Assembly: GCA_023411035.1 (NCBI GenBank)
Contig: JAEYPE010000250.1
Span: 43,122-107,121, forward strand
DNA length: 64,000 bases
Source: Pseudomonadota bacterium
GTDB lineage: Bacteria; Pseudomonadota; Alphaproteobacteria; Azospirillales; Azospirillaceae
Reading direction: 5' to 3'
Positions 48,082 through 58,099 of this stretch are shown here, in pieces; positions within the stretch are counted from its first letter, which is position 1, and each line of letters begins with the position of its first letter. The notes under the pieces are model-generated. The model was not told the origin of the DNA. It searched no databases and saw nothing but the letters and a program-made list of their open reading frames with translations. A program made the position numbers and the translations under genes.

Positions 48082-48579
48082 ATGCCGTGTACCGTTTCCA
48101 TGACCGTCAACGGAAAGGCGGTCTCGCGCGAAGTGGAGGAGCGTACCCTGCTGGTCACCTTCCTCCGCGACCAGCTCGGCCTGACCGGCACGCATGTGGG
48201 TTGCGACACCAGCCAATGCGGCGCCTGCGTCGTCCATGTGGACGGGCGTTCGGTGAAGTCCTGCACCATGCTGGCGGCCCAGGCCGACGGGGCCACGGTC
48301 ACCACCATCGAAGGTCTGGCGGCGGCGGACGGCACGCTGCACCCGATGCAGGCCGCCTTCCGCGAGCATCACGGCCTGCAATGCGGCTTCTGCACGCCGG
48401 GCATGGTGATGAGCGCCGTCGATCTGGTGACGGCCACCCCCTCCCCCACGGAGCAGGAGGTGCGCGAAGGTCTGGAGGGCAATATCTGCCGCTGCACGGG
48501 CTATCACAACATCGTCAAGGCGGTGATGGCCGGGGCGGAGGCGATGCAGGGCGGCACGATGAAGGCCGCCGCCGAATAA
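48082..48579 (+). CDS. coxS: CO-dehydrogenase-like small subunit, two [2Fe-2S] clusters
   Basis: 165 aa. It passes electrons from the molybdenum subunit to FAD in xanthine-oxidase-family hydroxylases. The plant-ferredoxin-type cluster uses C41, C46, C49 and C61 (GCDTSQCGACVVHVDGRSVKSC); the second uses C101, C104, C136 and C138 (QCGFCTPGM ... NICRCTGYHN). Length is typical. The ATG has GGAGGACTGAGG upstream. It is the first gene of the S-L-M cluster; coxL follows 36 bp later. Confidence 0.95.
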   Translation: MPCTVSMTVNGKAVSREVEERTLLVTFLRDQLGLTGTHVGCDTSQCGACVVHVDGRSVKSCTMLAAQADGATVTTIEGLAAADGTLHPMQAAFREHHGLQCGFCTPGMVMSAVDLVTATPSPTEQEVREGLEGNICRCTGYHNIVKAVMAGAEAMQGGTMKAAAE

Positions 48580-48615
48580 GCGGCAGATAATGGCTCACAT
48601 GGGAGGAACACGAAG

Positions 48616-51006
<2,391 letters not shown>

Positions 51007-51019
51007 GGGAGGAAACCGC

Positions 51020-51814
51020 ATGTACGCCTTCACCTATCACCGGCCCAAAACCCTTGCCGACGCGGCGGCCCTGCTCGGCCGGTTCGATGACGCGAAGCTG
51101 CTGGGCGGCGGGCAGACCCTGCTGCCGACGCTCAAGCAGCGCCTCGCCCGCCCGAGCGACCTGATCGACCTCGGCCAAATCCCGGAGCTTCAGGGCATCC
51201 GGGAGGAGGCCGGCGGGCTGACCGTGGGCGCCTTCACCCGCCATGCGGCGGTCGCCCATTCCGACACGGTGCAGCGCGTCATCCCGGCGCTGGCCAGCCT
51301 CGCGGAGGGCATCGGCGATCGGCAGGTGCGCAACATGGGCACGCTCGGCGGGTCCATCTGCAACGCCGACCCCTCCGCCGACTACCCCTCCGCGGTCGTC
51401 GCGCTGAAGGCCACGGTGAGGACCGACCGGCGGGAGATCGCCGGGGACGACTTCTTCACCGGCATGTTCGAAACGGCGCTGGAGCCCGGCGAGATCGTTA
51501 CCGCCGTGCATTTCCAGAAGCCGGACAAGGCCGCCTACGCCAAGTTCCGCAACCCGGCCAGCCGTTACGCCATCGTCGGCGTGTTCGTGGCCGTCTTCGG
51601 GAACGAGGTGCGCGTGGCCGTGACCGGCGCCGGTCCGTCCGTATTCCGGGCGGACGACATGGAAGCGGCTCTGGCTCAGGACTTCCGCGCGGACGCCCTG
51701 AACGGCGTCTCCGTCCCTGCGGACGGGCTGAACGCCGACATCCACGCCAGCGCCGAATACCGCGCCCATCTGGTGCGGGTGATGGCGAAGCGCGCGGTGG
51801 AGGCGTGTGGGTAA
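51020..51814 (+). CDS. coxM: CO-dehydrogenase-like FAD-binding medium subunit
   Basis: 264 aa, the flavin subunit that hands electrons to the respiratory chain or NAD. FAD motifs: LLGGGQTLLPTLKQRLARP (variant of AGGQSLLP) and RNMGTLGGSICNADPSADYPS (TIGGN-like loop). The C-terminal CO_deh_flav_C part begins KFRNPASRYAIVGV. The ATG has GGGAGGAAA upstream, 13 nt after coxL. Its order after the large subunit differs from the M-S-L order of form I operons. Confidence 0.94.
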   Translation: MYAFTYHRPKTLADAAALLGRFDDAKLLGGGQTLLPTLKQRLARPSDLIDLGQIPELQGIREEAGGLTVGAFTRHAAVAHSDTVQRVIPALASLAEGIGDRQVRNMGTLGGSICNADPSADYPSAVVALKATVRTDRREIAGDDFFTGMFETALEPGEIVTAVHFQKPDKAAYAKFRNPASRYAIVGVFVAVFGNEVRVAVTGAGPSVFRADDMEAALAQDFRADALNGVSVPADGLNADIHASAEYRAHLVRVMAKRAVEACG

Positions 51815-51857
51815 CGCCGGTTTGACAGAGGACGATGATCGGCCTTAGGCTTCGCCC

Positions 51858-52091
51858 ATGCCGATCATCGTCCGCATTGGAAATGCACAGGTCTATATTT
51901 ACGCGGACGACCACAACCCGCCGCATTTCCACATCGTTGGCCCGGACTTCAACGCCTTGGTCCGCATCAACGATCTGGTGTTGATCAGGGGGGCGGCACC
52001 ACCCGATACCCTGCGCAATGTGTTGGATTGGGCAGCGGACAACCGGCCCCTTCTGGCCCTTCGCTGGATTGAGATCAACGGAGAGGAGTGA
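51858..52091 (+). CDS. DUF4160 domain protein
   Basis: 77 aa, nearly the entire DUF4160 family: IVRIGNAQVYIYADDHNPPHFHIVGPDFNALVRI, with the typical HxPPHFH motif. The next gene encodes a DUF2442 protein 3 nt after its stop; these two families commonly occur as adjacent pairs and have been suggested as toxin-antitoxin-like modules, which is not shown here. It lies between coxM and coxD on the same strand, so it is probably co-transcribed with the hydroxylase genes. Confidence 0.85.
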   Translation: MPIIVRIGNAQVYIYADDHNPPHFHIVGPDFNALVRINDLVLIRGAAPPDTLRNVLDWAADNRPLLALRWIEINGEE

Positions 52092-52094
52092 GGC

Positions 52095-52376
52095 ATGGAC
52101 CAGCCACGCATTGCCACCGTTGAGGCCATTGCCGGAACCCAGAGCGTTCGGATCATCTGGATCGACGGCACCAGCGATATGGTCGATCTGTCGGAACCGA
52201 TACGCCGCTTCACCGTGCTGCGCCCGTTGTCGAACCCTGCCTTGTTTGCGGCGGTCCGGGTTGCGTCCTGGGGCTGGGCCATCGGCTGGGGGGGAGACGG
52301 GGACGAGCCGGAGATTGACTACGCCGCGGATTCCCTGTGGCAGCGGGCACGGGAGCAGCGGTCTGCCGCCGCCTGA
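52095..52376 (+). CDS. DUF2442 domain protein
   Basis: 93 aa: IATVEAIAGTQSVRIIWIDGTSDMVDLSEPIRRFTVLRPLSNPALFAAVRVASWGWAIGW, the DUF2442 pattern with its WxxGxxxxVDL(S/T) core and a C-terminal extension. The ATG follows GGAGAGGAGTGAGGC and lies 3 nt after the DUF4160 stop, indicating a tight pair. Function unknown; a DNA-binding antitoxin role has been proposed for the family. Confidence 0.82.
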   Translation: MDQPRIATVEAIAGTQSVRIIWIDGTSDMVDLSEPIRRFTVLRPLSNPALFAAVRVASWGWAIGWGGDGDEPEIDYAADSLWQRAREQRSAAA

Positions 52377-52432
52377 GCCCGCCCATCCTTTGGCCCATCC
52401 TTTTTGAATGTGCGGATCATCCGGAAGATCTC

Positions 52433-53356
52433 ATGCCCAACACCCTCCCCGCCTCCGTCGATGCCACGCTGGACCTGCTGCGGCGGGGGAACTACGTCGC
52501 CGACCGGTCGCTGGCGACGGCGCTGTACCTCGCGCTGAAGCTGCGGCGCCCGCTGTTCCTGGAGGGCGAGGCCGGGGTCGGCAAGACCGAGATCGCCAAG
52601 GTGCTCTCCGCCACGCTGGGCCGCCGTCTGCTGCGGCTGCAATGCTACGAGGGGCTGGACGTCGCCGCGGCGGTCTATGAATGGAACTACGCCCGGCAGA
52701 TGATGGAGATCCGGCTGGCCGAGGCGTCGGGCGACCGCGACCGGGAGGCGCTCGGCGCCGACATCTTTTCCGAACGCTTCCTCATCAAGCGCCCGCTTCT
52801 CCAGGCGCTGGAACCCGACCTGGCCGGGGCGCCCGTCCTGCTGATCGACGAGCTGGACCGCACCGACGAGCCGTTCGAAGCCTATCTCCTCGAAATCCTG
52901 TCCGACTTCCAGGTCTCGATCCCGGAGTTCGGCACGGTCAAGGCCCCGGAACCGCCGATCGTCATCCTGACCTCCAACCGCACCCGCGAGATTCACGACG
53001 CGCTGAAGCGGCGCTGCTTCTACCACTGGGTCGATTACCCCAACGCGGAGCGCGAGCGCGCCATCCTGGCGGTGAAGGCGCCGGGGGCCGACGCGCGGCT
53101 GGCCGCGCAGGTGGTGGGCTTCGTGCAGACCCTGCGCGGGATGGACCTCTACAAGGCGCCGGGCGTGGCTGAGACTCTCGATTGGGCGCAGGCGCTGGTC
53201 GAGTTGAACCAATTGGAACTGGAACCCTCGGTCATCAACGACACGCTGGGCACTCTGCTGAAGTACCAGGACGACATCGCCCGCATCCAGGGCAGCGAGG
53301 CCGCGCGCATCCTGGCGCAGGTCAAGACGGAACTCGCCGCCACCACGGCGCGGTGA
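52433..53356 (+). CDS. coxD: MoxR-family AAA ATPase CoxD
   Basis: 307 aa from ATG 52433 (CCGGAAG upstream; frame open to 52337). An AAA+ chaperone that, in characterised cox systems, matures the large-subunit metal centre. Walker A FLEGEAGVGKTEIAK, Walker B VLLIDELDRTDEPFEAYLLEIL, sensor 1 VILTSNRTREIHDALKRRC. The C-terminal helical lid is present. It is paired with the VWA protein CoxE encoded 4 nt downstream, the usual MoxR-VWA arrangement. Confidence 0.93.
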   Translation: MPNTLPASVDATLDLLRRGNYVADRSLATALYLALKLRRPLFLEGEAGVGKTEIAKVLSATLGRRLLRLQCYEGLDVAAAVYEWNYARQMMEIRLAEASGDRDREALGADIFSERFLIKRPLLQALEPDLAGAPVLLIDELDRTDEPFEAYLLEILSDFQVSIPEFGTVKAPEPPIVILTSNRTREIHDALKRRCFYHWVDYPNAERERAILAVKAPGADARLAAQVVGFVQTLRGMDLYKAPGVAETLDWAQALVELNQLELEPSVINDTLGTLLKYQDDIARIQGSEAARILAQVKTELAATTAR

Positions 53357-53360
53357 GAAC

Positions 53361-54560
53361 ATGCAAGGCGGCCTCGCCATCAACCTGATGCATTTCGCCC
53401 GCGCGCTGCGGGCGGCGGGGCTGCCGGTCGGGCCGGGGAAGCTGCTCCAGGCCGTCGAGGCGGTGGAGGCGGTGGGGATCGCCAACCGGGCGGACTTCTA
53501 TTGGGCGCTGCACGCCGTCTTCGTGAACCGGCGCGACCAGCGCGAGGTCTTCGACCAGGCATTCCACGTCTTCTGGCGCAACCCGGACATCCTGAAGCGG
53601 ATGATGGGCATGATGCTGCCGACCATCCGCACGGACTCGCCGGACACGCAGGACCCTCTGTCCCGCCGCGTCGCCGACGCGCTGCGCGGCACCGCACCGG
53701 AGGCCGAGGGACCGGAAAAGTCGGAGATCGAGGTGGACGCCGCCTTCACCGTCTCCGCCCAGGAGCGGTTGCAGGAAAAGGACTTCGAGAAGATGTCCGC
53801 CGCCGAGATGGCGGAGGCCAAGCGGATGCTCGCCCGCATCGCCCTGCCGGTGGCCGAGGTGACGACCCGCCGCCACCGCCCGGACCCGCAGGGGCCGCGG
53901 GTGGACCCACGGGCGACGCTGCGGCGGATGCTGCGCTCCGGCGGGGACCTGACCGATCTGGCGCGGCGCACCCGCCGCACCCGCCCGCCGCCGCTGGTGG
54001 TGCTCTGCGACATCTCCGGCTCCATGACGCGCTATTCGCGGATGCTGCTGCATTTCATGCACGCGGTCAGCAACGACCGGGACCGGGTGCACAGCTTCGT
54101 CTTCGGCACCCGCCTGACCAACATCACCCACCATCTGCGGCACAAGGACGTGGACGTGGCGCTGGACGCCGTGTCGGCGGCGGTCGCGGACTGGTCGGGT
54201 GGAACGCGCATCGGCACGGCGCTGCACGCCTTCAACCGGACCTGGGCGCGCCGGGTTCTGGGACAGGGGGCCGTCGTGCTTCTGATCACCGACGGGCTGG
54301 ACCGGGATGCGGGGGAAGGGCTTGCGGCGGAGGCCGAACGCCTGCACAAGAGCTGCCGCCGTCTGGTCTGGCTGAACCCGCTCTTGCGGTGGGAGGGATT
54401 CGCACCAAGATCCAGCGGCATCCGGGCCTTGTTGCCTCATGTGGACGACTTCCGCCCGGTCCACAACCTGAACAGTCTGGCCGGGCTCGCCGACGCGCTG
54501 AACCGCGACGGGCCGCGGCGGGCCGAAAGCCTGCGCAAGTGGCTGAAGGAGGCCGCATGA
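53361..54560 (+). CDS. coxE: VWA domain protein CoxE
   Basis: 399 aa. C-terminal von Willebrand factor A domain with MIDAS VVLCDISGSMTRYSRM, later SGGTRIG and VLLITDGLDR. The N-terminal part is helical, typical of MoxR partner proteins (NLMHFARALRAAGLPVGPGK). It works with CoxD in metal-centre maturation. It follows coxD by 4 nt, and its TGA overlaps the ATG of the XdhC-like gene (ATGA). Confidence 0.93.
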   Translation: MQGGLAINLMHFARALRAAGLPVGPGKLLQAVEAVEAVGIANRADFYWALHAVFVNRRDQREVFDQAFHVFWRNPDILKRMMGMMLPTIRTDSPDTQDPLSRRVADALRGTAPEAEGPEKSEIEVDAAFTVSAQERLQEKDFEKMSAAEMAEAKRMLARIALPVAEVTTRRHRPDPQGPRVDPRATLRRMLRSGGDLTDLARRTRRTRPPPLVVLCDISGSMTRYSRMLLHFMHAVSNDRDRVHSFVFGTRLTNITHHLRHKDVDVALDAVSAAVADWSGGTRIGTALHAFNRTWARRVLGQGAVVLLITDGLDRDAGEGLAAEAERLHKSCRRLVWLNPLLRWEGFAPRSSGIRALLPHVDDFRPVHNLNSLAGLADALNRDGPRRAESLRKWLKEAA

Positions 54561-54871
54561 GGGACGATATTCTGGAGCAGGCCGCGGGCTGGCGCGCGGA
54601 AGGGCGGAAGGTGGCCTTGGCGACGGTCGTCGCCACCTGGGGGTCCTCCCCCCGCCCGGTGGGCAGCCAGTTGGCGGTGGACGACGGCGGGTCGATGATC
54701 GGCTCGGTTTCCGGCGGCTGCATCGAGGGCGCCGTGGTCCACGAGGCCCGCAAGACCATGGAGGACGGCGAACCCCGCCTGATCTCCTTCGGCGTCAGCA
54801 ACGAAATGGCCTGGGAAGTCGGTCTCGCCTGCGGCGGCCGGGTGCAGGTCTATGTCGAGGCCATGGAATGA
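54557..54871 (+). CDS. XdhC/CoxI family protein, N-terminal domain only
   Basis: 104 aa. It carries the XdhC_CoxI N-terminal domain: ALATVVATWGSSPRPVGSQLAVDDGGSMIGSVSGGCIEGAVVHEA. XdhC proteins bind molybdenum cofactor and insert it, after sulfuration, into hydroxylases. The ATG is within ATGA overlapping coxE, and its own stop overlaps the ATG of the next XdhC-like gene. Together the two genes make up a split XdhC, common in cox clusters. Confidence 0.88.
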   Translation: MRDDILEQAAGWRAEGRKVALATVVATWGSSPRPVGSQLAVDDGGSMIGSVSGGCIEGAVVHEARKTMEDGEPRLISFGVSNEMAWEVGLACGGRVQVYVEAME

Positions 54872-55581
54872 AGCGCGACACCGTCGAACGGCTGCTGGCG
54901 GCCCGGAAGACCGGCCTGCCCGTGGCGCTGGTCACCGACCTGAACACCGGCCTTCAGTCCCTGGTCTATGAGGACGCCATCCATGGCGGCTTCGGCCTGG
55001 AGGACGACCTGCTGGCGGAGGTGCGGGAGCGGCTGCGCCAGGACCGTTCCGGCCTGATCACCGATCCGGAGGACGAGGACGGCTTGCGTCTGTTCGTGCA
55101 GGCGCACAATCCGCCGCTGCGGCTGCTGGTGGTCGGTGCCGTGCACATCGCCCAGGCGCTGGCCCCCCTCGCGGCGCTGACCGGCTACGCCGTCACGGTG
55201 ATCGACCCGCGCGGGTCCTTCGCCACGGAATCGCGCTTTCCTGGCGTCTCCCTGCACGACGCCTGGCCGGACGAGGCGCTGTCCGACCTGAAGATCGACA
55301 GCCGCACCGCCGTGGTGACGCTGACCCACGACCCGAAGCTGGACGACCCGGCCCTGCTCGTGGCGCTGCGGTCCCCGGCCTTCTACGTCGGCTCGCTCGG
55401 CAGCAGGCGCACCCACGCCAAGCGGCTGGAGCGGCTGAAGGAGCAGGGCGTGACCGACGCGGAGCTGGCGCGCATCCACGCCCCGGTGGGGCTGGACATC
55501 GGCGCCGTGTCCCCGGCGGAAATCGCCCTGTCGGTCATGGCCCAGATCACCGCCGTGCGGCGCAAGTCCGTCGCGGCGTAA
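54868..55581 (+). CDS. XdhC family protein, C-terminal (Rossmann) domain
   Basis: 237 aa. The N-terminal ~90 residues resemble a second XdhC-type domain (LPVALVTDLNTGLQSLVYED), followed by the XdhC C-terminal Rossmann fold: LLVVGAVHIAQALAPLAALTGYAVTVIDPRGSFATESRFP, YVGSLGSRRTHAKRLERLKEQGV and IGAVSPAEIALSVMAQI. It is a molybdenum cofactor chaperone paired with the preceding 104-aa protein via an ATGA overlap. The separation is a natural gene split, not an error. Confidence 0.9.
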   Translation: MKRDTVERLLAARKTGLPVALVTDLNTGLQSLVYEDAIHGGFGLEDDLLAEVRERLRQDRSGLITDPEDEDGLRLFVQAHNPPLRLLVVGAVHIAQALAPLAALTGYAVTVIDPRGSFATESRFPGVSLHDAWPDEALSDLKIDSRTAVVTLTHDPKLDDPALLVALRSPAFYVGSLGSRRTHAKRLERLKEQGVTDAELARIHAPVGLDIGAVSPAEIALSVMAQITAVRRKSVAA

Positions 55582-55589
55582 GGGAGTTC

Positions 55590-57206
55590 ATGAGCATGTT
55601 TTTCGGCCCGCTGCCCCTGCGGGAGCTTGAGGGCGCCATCCTGGCGCATTCGGTCCGGCGCGGCTCCGTCAGCTTCAAGAAGGGCCGTATCCTCAGCGCC
55701 GAGGACGTCGCGGCGCTGCGCGAGGCGGGCTTCACCACGGTGACCGCCGCCAAGCCCGGTCATGACGACGTGGGCGAGGACGCCGCCGCGGCCCGCATCG
55801 CGGCGGCCCTGAAGGGGCAGGAGATCAGCGTCGGCGCCGCCTTCACGGGCCGCGTGAACCTGTTCGCCGAATCGCGCGGCCTGTTCGTTCCGGATGTGGA
55901 GCGGATCAACGCGCTGAACCTGATCGACGAGAGCGTGACGGTCGCCACCCTGCCCGCCTACGCCCCGGTCGAGCCCGGCCAGATGGTCGCCACGGTGAAG
56001 ATCATCCCCTTCGCCGCCCCCCGCGGCGCCGTCGAGGGGGCCGAGGTGGAGGCGTCCGCCGTCACGCCGGCGTTGCGCGTCGCCCCCTTCCGGCCTCTGA
56101 CCGCCGCGCTGATCCAGACCCGCCTGCCCGGCGTGAAGGACAGCGTCCTGGACAAGACGGTGACCGTGACGCGGGAACGGCTGGAGGCGATGGGCGGGCG
56201 TCTGGTCCGCGAGTCGCGCTGCTACCATGGGGAGGCGGCTTTGGCCGACGCCATCGCGGCGGCAGGGCGTGTCGATCTGCTGCTGATCGCCGGGGCGTCG
56301 GCCATCACCGACCGGCGCGACGTGTTGCCCGCCGGCATCGAGCGGGCGGGCGGCGTGATCGAGCATTTCGGGATGCCGGTCGATCCGGGCAACCTGCTGC
56401 TGATCGCCCGCATCGGGGAAACGCCCGTGCTCGGCCTGCCCGGCTGCGCGCGGTCGCCGAAGCTGAACGGCTTCGACTGGGTGCTTCAGCGCGTCGCCGC
56501 CGGCATTCCGGTGACGCGCGCCGATGTGATGCGCATGGGGGTGGGCGGCCTGCTGGCCGAGATTCCCAGCCGTCCCCTGCCCCGCTCCGGCACCATCGCG
56601 GCGGAACCGCCGAGGGCTCCGCGCATCGCCGCGCTGGTGCTCGCCGCCGGTCGGTCGAGCCGGATGGGCGGCAGCAACAAGCTGCTGGCCGATGTCGGCG
56701 GGGAGCCTCTGGTCGTCCGCACGGTCGAATCGGTCCTGGCCTCGAAAGCCAAGCCGTTGGTGGTGGTGACCGGCCATATGGCGGAGGCGGTGTCCGCCCC
56801 GCTGGCCGGGCGCCCGCTGACCATCGTCCACAACCCGGCCTTCGCGGACGGGCTCAGCGCCTCGTTGCGCGCCGGGCTGGCCGCGCTGCCGGCGGATGTC
56901 GATGGGGTGGTGGTCTGCCTGGGCGACATGCCGCTCGTCACGCCGCAGGCCATCGACCGGCTGATCGCCGCCTACAACCCGATGGAAGGCCGGACCATCT
57001 GTGTTCCGACCGTCCATGGGAAGCGCGGCAACCCCGTCCTGTGGGACCGCGGCTTCTTCGCGGAGATGGCCAAGCTGACCGGCGATTCCGGGGCCAAGTC
57101 CCTGCTGGCCACCCACGCCGATCAGGTGGTGGAGGTGCCGGTGGAGGACGGCGGCATCCTCTATGACGTAGACACGCCGGACCTGCTGGCCGATCTCCGC
57201 GGGTAA
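55590..57206 (+). CDS. MoeA-like molybdopterin-binding / MocA cytidylyltransferase fusion
   Basis: 538 aa. Residues 1-~340 resemble molybdopterin-binding MoeA/MogA-type proteins (LLIAGASAITDRRDVLPAGIERAGG; ETPVLGLPGCARSPKLNGFDWVLQRV). From ~345 the C-terminal half is a MocA/MobA-type nucleotidyltransferase: ALVLAAGRSSRMGGSNKLLADVGGEPLV, VCLGDMPLVTPQAIDRLI and RGNPVLWDR. MocA makes molybdopterin cytosine dinucleotide, the cofactor of CO-dehydrogenase-type hydroxylases. It ends the cluster and lies 8 nt after the XdhC gene. Confidence 0.88.
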   Translation: MSMFFGPLPLRELEGAILAHSVRRGSVSFKKGRILSAEDVAALREAGFTTVTAAKPGHDDVGEDAAAARIAAALKGQEISVGAAFTGRVNLFAESRGLFVPDVERINALNLIDESVTVATLPAYAPVEPGQMVATVKIIPFAAPRGAVEGAEVEASAVTPALRVAPFRPLTAALIQTRLPGVKDSVLDKTVTVTRERLEAMGGRLVRESRCYHGEAALADAIAAAGRVDLLLIAGASAITDRRDVLPAGIERAGGVIEHFGMPVDPGNLLLIARIGETPVLGLPGCARSPKLNGFDWVLQRVAAGIPVTRADVMRMGVGGLLAEIPSRPLPRSGTIAAEPPRAPRIAALVLAAGRSSRMGGSNKLLADVGGEPLVVRTVESVLASKAKPLVVVTGHMAEAVSAPLAGRPLTIVHNPAFADGLSASLRAGLAALPADVDGVVVCLGDMPLVTPQAIDRLIAAYNPMEGRTICVPTVHGKRGNPVLWDRGFFAEMAKLTGDSGAKSLLATHADQVVEVPVEDGGILYDVDTPDLLADLRG

Positions 57207-57215
57207 TAAGGACCG

Positions 57216-57929
57216 TCAGGCCGCCCGTTCGATCACCAGATCCAGCCAGCGGCGGGAGATCGTTCGGGCGACCGCATCGGCGGCGGGCAGGTGCCGTTCC
57301 AACGCCGCGTCCAGCCCGTCGAGGACGGAGCGGTTGCGCTCCCGCGCGTCCACCCCGAACGTGTCGGCCCAACCGCGCACGATGGCGGCGTCGGCCTCCG
57401 GATGGAACTGGAAGGCGTAGAGGTTGCGGCCCAGGCGGAAGGCCTGCCGCTCACACGCTTGGTTCCAGGCCAGCGGCACGGCGCCCTCCGGAAACTCGAA
57501 GGTGTCGTAGTGCCACTGCACCATGTGCAGCTCCGGCGCCAGTTCGCCCAGCACCGGATCGTCCGCCGCGGCGTCGGACAGCCGGACGGCGGCCACGCCG
57601 ATCTCCGGCACCGAATGGCGGTAGACGCGGGCACCGAAGGCGCGGGCGGCAAGCTGCGCGCCCAGGCAAATGCCCATCACCGGGCGTTCCTCCGCCGCGA
57701 AGGCGCGGATCAGTTCCATGACCTGCGGAAAATGCGGTCCGTGCGCGTCGTCCCAGGCGTCCTGCGGGCCGCCCAGCACCAGCATCCCGTGATAGCCCTC
57801 GGACGCGGTGGGCAGCGCCTCCCCCTCGTCCGCAGCGACGGTGGTCAGAGTCGCGCCGAAATCGGCCAGAGCCTCCCCCACGATGCCGGCGGGGGCGTTT
57901 CGGTTGTTCTGAACGACCAGGATGCGCAT
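57216..57929 (-). CDS. class I glutamine amidotransferase-like protein
   Basis: 237 aa from ATG 57929 (GGGA upstream; an in-frame ATG at 57941 is weaker). GATase1 fold with MLVLGGPQDAWDD, nucleophile Cys in VMGICLGAQLAARAFGA and catalytic His/Glu in YAFQFHPEAD. This subfamily resembles GMP-synthase-like or gamma-glutamyl hydrolase-type proteins that act without a fused synthetase; the substrate is unknown. It is convergent with the molybdenum cluster and divergent from the 5'-nucleotidase gene. Confidence 0.85.
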   Translation of the reverse strand: MRILVVQNNRNAPAGIVGEALADFGATLTTVAADEGEALPTASEGYHGMLVLGGPQDAWDDAHGPHFPQVMELIRAFAAEERPVMGICLGAQLAARAFGARVYRHSVPEIGVAAVRLSDAAADDPVLGELAPELHMVQWHYDTFEFPEGAVPLAWNQACERQAFRLGRNLYAFQFHPEADAAIVRGWADTFGVDARERNRSVLDGLDAALERHLPAADAVARTISRRWLDLVIERAA

Positions 57930-58099
57930 GGGCGGTCCCATCGGTTGAAGCGGATTCCGGCGAGCGGGACATCACCGTTAATGAGCGGCGGCTGTGGCGA
58001 AATCAAGCGGTGCAAGGCGGCTATGCGCTGCGCCGCGTGAGGGATTACAGTGCGATGACGCGACGGGAGCCATCCCACTTCCCCAGGGAGACGAAATCA

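Noticed and set aside
54557..55581. Possible frameshift splitting one XdhC gene into two
   Set aside because: Each part has its own start in an ATGA overlap, and the second has its own N-terminal region; split XdhC is common in cox clusters.
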